Part shown: in pieces, positions 5,810 through 7,753 of the stretch
Position numbering within the stretch: position 1 is the stretch's first letter
How the letters are laid out: every line of letters begins with the position of its first letter
DNA from: Candidatus Daviesbacteria bacterium RIFCSPHIGHO2_02_FULL_39_12
GTDB lineage: Bacteria > Patescibacteriota > Microgenomatia > Daviesbacterales > UBA10151
Reading direction: 5' to 3'
Length of the DNA stretch: 7,753 bases
NCBI GenBank assembly: GCA_001777055.1
Contig: MFCX01000019.1
Coordinates: 1-7,753 of the forward strand
Position numbers and translations under genes: made by a program
The notes under the pieces: model-generated
Database searches by the model: none
What the model was told of the DNA's origin: nothing
Seen by the model: only the letters and a program-made list of their open reading frames with translations

Positions 5810-6439
5810 GTGCAAAATCTGAAACAAGAAGGTCAAGAAAGTAAAAAATTATCTAAATGCCCGGATTCTCTGATTTTGCAAACTCCGGTTGATCTTAATA
5901 AAGTAACCTCTATACTTTATCCTGGCCAAGTGCGTGGCGGTGATTTCAAGCCTCACGGAGGATTCCGTTTTGATAATTCAAAAGTGGATGAGATAGAAGT
6001 CAGAGCCCCGGTGGATGCGCAGTTAGAAGATGCAAGCCGATACATTGAGCAAGGTGAAGTTCAGTACATGTTTGATTTTCAAACTTCATGCGGAATCAGA
6101 TACCGTTTTGATTACTTGCTGGTACTTGCCCCTAAGTTTACTGGAGCAGCAGGGAATCTACCCAATCCAAAAGAACATGATTCGCGAACCACCCGGGTTA
6201 ACCCGCCGATAAGTATAAAAAAGGGCGAAGTGATTGCAACTGCTGTCGGGCTGAAAAACAGCAATAATGTATTTGTAGATTTTGGTGTTTATGATATGAG
6301 GGGTAAGTTTTTCCAAAGCCCAAGGCAAAATGCCATCTGCTGGTTTGATCTATTGCCACCGCAAGATTCAGCCAAGGTAAAATCTCTCCCTCCGGCAGAT
6401 TCTGTAAGCGGTTCCCAAAGCACCCTCTGCAAACTTTAA
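5810..6439 (+). CDS. Hypothetical protein resembling a degenerate M23 peptidase-type beta-sandwich
   Basis: A 209-residue protein. After a polar N-terminus, residues 35-165 resemble the lysostaphin/LytM (M23) layout. PHGGFRFD (48-55) sits where the HxxxD zinc motif normally is, followed by VRAPVDAQL (64-72) like the usual AAP-x-G-T segment. GIRYRFDYLLVL (95-106) resembles the Y-x-H-L strand, and IKKGEVIATAVG (136-147) the V-x-K-G-Q-x-I-G strand. The last zinc motif, normally HLHFE, would align with FVDFGV (155-160), so both His are absent. A peptidase role is therefore unlikely. M23-like folds normally act outside the cell, yet there is no signal peptide or anchor, and the open frame upstream (from 5765) adds none. 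Four Cys (17, 94, 177, 207) hint at an originally exported protein. The start is GTG with a good Shine-Dalgarno. Family placement is tentative; the gene itself is likely real. Confidence 0.65.
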   Translation: MQNLKQEGQESKKLSKCPDSLILQTPVDLNKVTSILYPGQVRGGDFKPHGGFRFDNSKVDEIEVRAPVDAQLEDASRYIEQGEVQYMFDFQTSCGIRYRFDYLLVLAPKFTGAAGNLPNPKEHDSRTTRVNPPISIKKGEVIATAVGLKNSNNVFVDFGVYDMRGKFFQSPRQNAICWFDLLPPQDSAKVKSLPPADSVSGSQSTLCKL

Positions 6440-6467
6440 ATCCTACATAAAGTTAAGACTTCTTTTT
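6432..6467 (+). terminator. Weak possible terminator after the M23-like gene
   Basis: AACTTTA (6432-6438) and TAAAGTT (6448-6454) form a 7 bp AT-rich stem with a 9 nt loop over the stop codon, and a run of five T follows 8 bp later (6463-6467). The stem has little GC, so termination would be weak. Confidence 0.2.
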
Positions 6468-6548
6468 AGCTAAAGGTGACTTAAGAACAACAAATGTTCC
6501 ATCTTCCAAAAACCCCAAACCAAAATATCCCGCAAGGTTTAAATTATT
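6453..6548 (-). pseudogene. Possible gene tail remnant, 31 codons
   Basis: Directly after the cupredoxin stop but in another frame, a segment from 6548 to TAA at 6453-6455 encodes a tail containing AGYFGLGFLEDGTFVVLKSP and ending in a Lys-rich stretch. An in-frame TAG (6549-6551) lies directly upstream and there is no ATG or GTG; a TTG at 6516-6518 would leave only about 20 codons. Gly/aromatic then beta-strand-like composition and the basic C-terminus look like genuine protein. It could be a fossil of a lost gene or a frame-disrupted C-terminus. No family recognised. Confidence 0.35.
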
Positions 6549-6975
6549 CTACAGTTACTTCACCTGTTAGCTGAGGGTTTAAATGGTCGTGATATTTATA
6601 AGTACCGGTTGTGGGGAATGTTAATGACTTACTTTCACCGGTTTTAATTAAACCTACAGTATTTAAGGGTTGGTAACCCGTATGGATCGGGTGAGGACCG
6701 GAATTAACCTGATGATCATTGCTATCAGAATTAACCCAAGTCACGCTGTCTTCGGCTTTGATGGTAATTTCAGCCGGAGAAAATCCGCCAGCTGTAATAG
6801 TAATGATATTCTTTTGGGTCTGATCTGCAGAAGGACTGCTTTCCTGTGGTGAAACAATCGGCGCGGTAGTAGGTTGAGGACTGGAAATTGGTTTGTTCTG
6901 CAAAGACTGAATGTAGAAATAACCTGCGCCTAAGATCAAGATTACTGCAACAATGACCCACCATTTAGAAGACAT
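6544..6975 (-). CDS. Membrane-anchored cupredoxin-like protein with atypical metal site
   Basis: A 143-residue exported protein with a short N-terminus, hydrophobic anchor (6-20), Pro/Ser/Thr/Gln linker (27-55) and one cupredoxin domain (56-143). The domain shows GGFSPAEITIKAEDSVTW (63-80), VNSDSNDHQV (81-90) with H88 as the usual first copper ligand, and GTYKYHDHLNPQLTGEVTV (124-142). In plastocyanin/amicyanin-type proteins the last loop reads like YHC-x-x-H-P-x-M-x-G. Here Cys is Asp130, the second His is Asn133 and Met is Leu136, while H129 and H131 add an HxH pair. A blue type 1 copper centre is therefore unlikely; a different copper site or a structural role is possible. H95 and H98 could also bind metal. 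The ATG at 6975 has no Shine-Dalgarno but a promoter 6 bp upstream. Confidence 0.88.
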   Translation of the reverse strand: MSSKWWVIVAVILILGAGYFYIQSLQNKPISSPQPTTAPIVSPQESSPSADQTQKNIITITAGGFSPAEITIKAEDSVTWVNSDSNDHQVNSGPHPIHTGYQPLNTVGLIKTGESKSLTFPTTGTYKYHDHLNPQLTGEVTVE

Positions 6976-6981
6976 ATATTT

Positions 6982-7009
6982 ATAATACTATATTTACTGT
7001 ATAAATCAA
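6982..7009 (-). promoter_or_regulatory. Promoter, probably leaderless, of the cupredoxin gene
   Basis: On the minus strand TTGATT (7004-7009), a 16 bp spacer and TATTAT (6982-6987) are followed after 6 bp by the ATG at 6975. The predicted start of transcription is at the start codon, in keeping with the lack of a Shine-Dalgarno. Confidence 0.45.
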
Positions 7010-7112
7010 GTAAGAAAAATGAAAGAGATCGGAAAGAAACACTTTTAACCCTTACATGCCTATTCCTTATTTGTAACCAAACTTTTATCCAAATATTTTA
7101 AGATATATTTCC

Positions 7113-7584
7113 ATGGCTAGAGTTGAATATTATTTGCAACAAGGAAAATTTGTGCCTTCTGATAGAGAAAAGCTTGAAAGTAACGGTTTTCTGATTTATC
7201 GATCTTTAGGCAGAACACATCAGAATTTCCAAACAGGCGGACTGCAGTTTGATATTGCTCCTGACTTGGAAGCTGAACTGTTAGTTAGAACCGAAGAAAA
7301 GCCAGCACACAAAAATCAGCTGGCTAACAGATTATGAAGAAGTCATCCAACAACACCTAAGGACAAGGGGAGAAAATTTGCTCCAGAAAGACAATTTTCT
7401 TTATCTAAGCGCCAGAACCAGAACCAGAGTATTCCCGGATAGAGTCGGTCCCCAAAGCTATGTGCCTATTATCGGCCCGTACACAGAAGCCGGGCTGAGA
7501 GTAGACATTTTAGGCCGGGATGAACCGGATCGCCAGGTTGGAACCTGGGTATTGCTTTATCCCTCCAGAATCCCTCTTATCTGA
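7113..7584 (+). pseudogene. Hypothetical gene split by an apparent +1 frameshift
   Basis: The frame starting with ATG at 7113 encodes 74 residues (MARVEYYLQQGKFVPSDREK...) and ends at TGA 7335-7337. The next frame is open from 7285 to TGA 7582-7584 with protein-like sequence (for example WLTDYEEVIQQHLRTRGENL and YVPIIGPYTEAGLRVDILGR). It has no ATG or GTG, only a TTG at 7378. Joining them at the A5 tract 7311-7315, by dropping one base, gives a continuous protein of about 156 residues without internal stops. An indel (true decay or assembly error) is the simplest reading. A separate second gene starting at TTG 7378 is the alternative, since AGGGGAG lies 5 bp upstream of it. I recognise no family; there is no signal peptide, anchor or Cys. 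TAAGAT (7099-7104) lies 8 bp before the ATG and no Shine-Dalgarno is seen. Confidence 0.6.
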
Positions 7585-7685
7585 TCAATTTTAGCTGCAA
7601 CTTTTTTACTGTGTCGCAACACATCAGCCAGAGGAATATTTAGTTCCGTAGTAAATTCTCCTAGTGTAGTGTTTCCATCATCCCT
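7557..7685 (-). pseudogene. Possible gene tail remnant next to the transposase
   Basis: A minus-strand frame of 42 codons between TAA 7686-7688 upstream and TAA 7557-7559 encodes a convincing helical, protein-like segment, including GEFTTELNIPLADVLRHSKK and a tail ending GILEG. No ATG or early GTG start exists; the only GTG (7620-7622) is in the middle. Its 5' part overlaps the last 25 bp of the transposase in another frame, and its 3' end overlaps the tail of the plus-strand hypothetical gene by 28 bp. It probably is the 3' end of a gene cut off by the mobile element or by a frameshift. The PLADVLRHSKKVAAKI stretch loosely recalls AbiTii-type domains, but this is too weak to name. Confidence 0.4.
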
Positions 7686-7753
7686 TTACAGCGGTTAACT
7701 TTCTTAATAATCTCATCAGCACTTTTTGTCCAGACAAATGGTTTGGGATTAGT
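7661..7753 (-). mobile_element. C-terminal end of an IS630-type transposase (partial)
   Basis: The minus strand from the window edge encodes 30 residues ending at TAG 7661-7663. They start TNPKPFVWTKSADEIIKKVN and finish with ETLH. NPKPFVWTK followed by AD-x-I is the characteristic C-terminal tail of IS630/Tc1-mariner type DDE transposases. The rest of the gene, with its catalytic residues, lies beyond 7753. No terminal inverted repeat can be assigned within the 100 bp downstream of the stop. IS630 elements insert at TA dinucleotides, and several TA sites lie just after the stop. Whether the element is intact cannot be judged. Confidence 0.75.

Noticed and set aside
7019..7051. Nine-codon ATG frame (MKEIGKKHF) before the 7113 gene
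   Set aside because: Too short and without a ribosome binding site or other support.
7335..7337. TGA as a recoded sense codon (as in Gracilibacteria/Absconditabacteria), making the 7113 frame longer
   Set aside because: The conserved genes contain no in-frame TGA and use normal Gly codons in all motifs; the continuation of that frame after TGA is low-quality and soon ends, while the neighbouring frame is protein-like.
1..7753. Defence system, CRISPR array, toxin-antitoxin pair or prophage
   Set aside because: No spaced direct repeats, nuclease or toxin-like gene pair is visible; the only mobile-element sign is the transposase tail and the short palindromes.

Overview
The window looks like chromosomal DNA from a small-genome, AT-rich bacterium. 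I favour the Candidate Phyla Radiation (Patescibacteria), perhaps a Microgenomates lineage, but this is inference only. It rests on tight packing, short gaps, few Shine-Dalgarno sites, a multi-membrane GT39-like protein, anchored extracytoplasmic proteins, and several small proteins with no recognised family. No rRNA, tRNA or CRISPR array is visible. The conserved genes read cleanly in the standard code.

Left part (1-2827, minus strand): a likely transcription unit reads leftward from a membrane-anchored PQQ-type sugar dehydrogenase into ruvC, ruvA and ruvB. RuvA and RuvB form the Holliday-junction branch-migration motor and RuvC is the resolvase. ruvB leaves the window after about 197 codons. 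Gaps are 15 bp and 4 bp, then a 14 bp overlap, so ruvCAB is compact. The dehydrogenase is a metabolic neighbour with no obvious link to recombination.

Middle (2828-5637): a 487-codon minus-strand membrane protein of GT-C/GT39 type is flanked on both sides by intergenic DNA carrying copies of one palindromic repeat (GTCATTCCCGC...GCGGGAATC). The right-hand 326 bp gene-free stretch holds a 91 bp compound palindrome between two 11 bp direct repeats. A plus-strand DUF167/YggU gene follows, converging on a minus-strand Ala/Gly/Val-rich protein that can be parsed into seven tandem 22-residue helical repeats.

Right part (5638-7753): this has the look of accessory or decaying DNA. It holds a plus-strand protein resembling a degenerate M23-type beta-sandwich without an export signal, a minus-strand anchored cupredoxin lacking the usual Cys/Met copper ligands, and a plus-strand hypothetical gene split by an apparent +1 frameshift. 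At the edge is the C-terminal end of an IS630-type transposase. Three short minus-strand segments with protein-like composition but no start codon look like gene tails or remnants.

Several starts have no Shine-Dalgarno but a -10-like hexamer 6-8 bp upstream, suggesting frequent leaderless transcripts.
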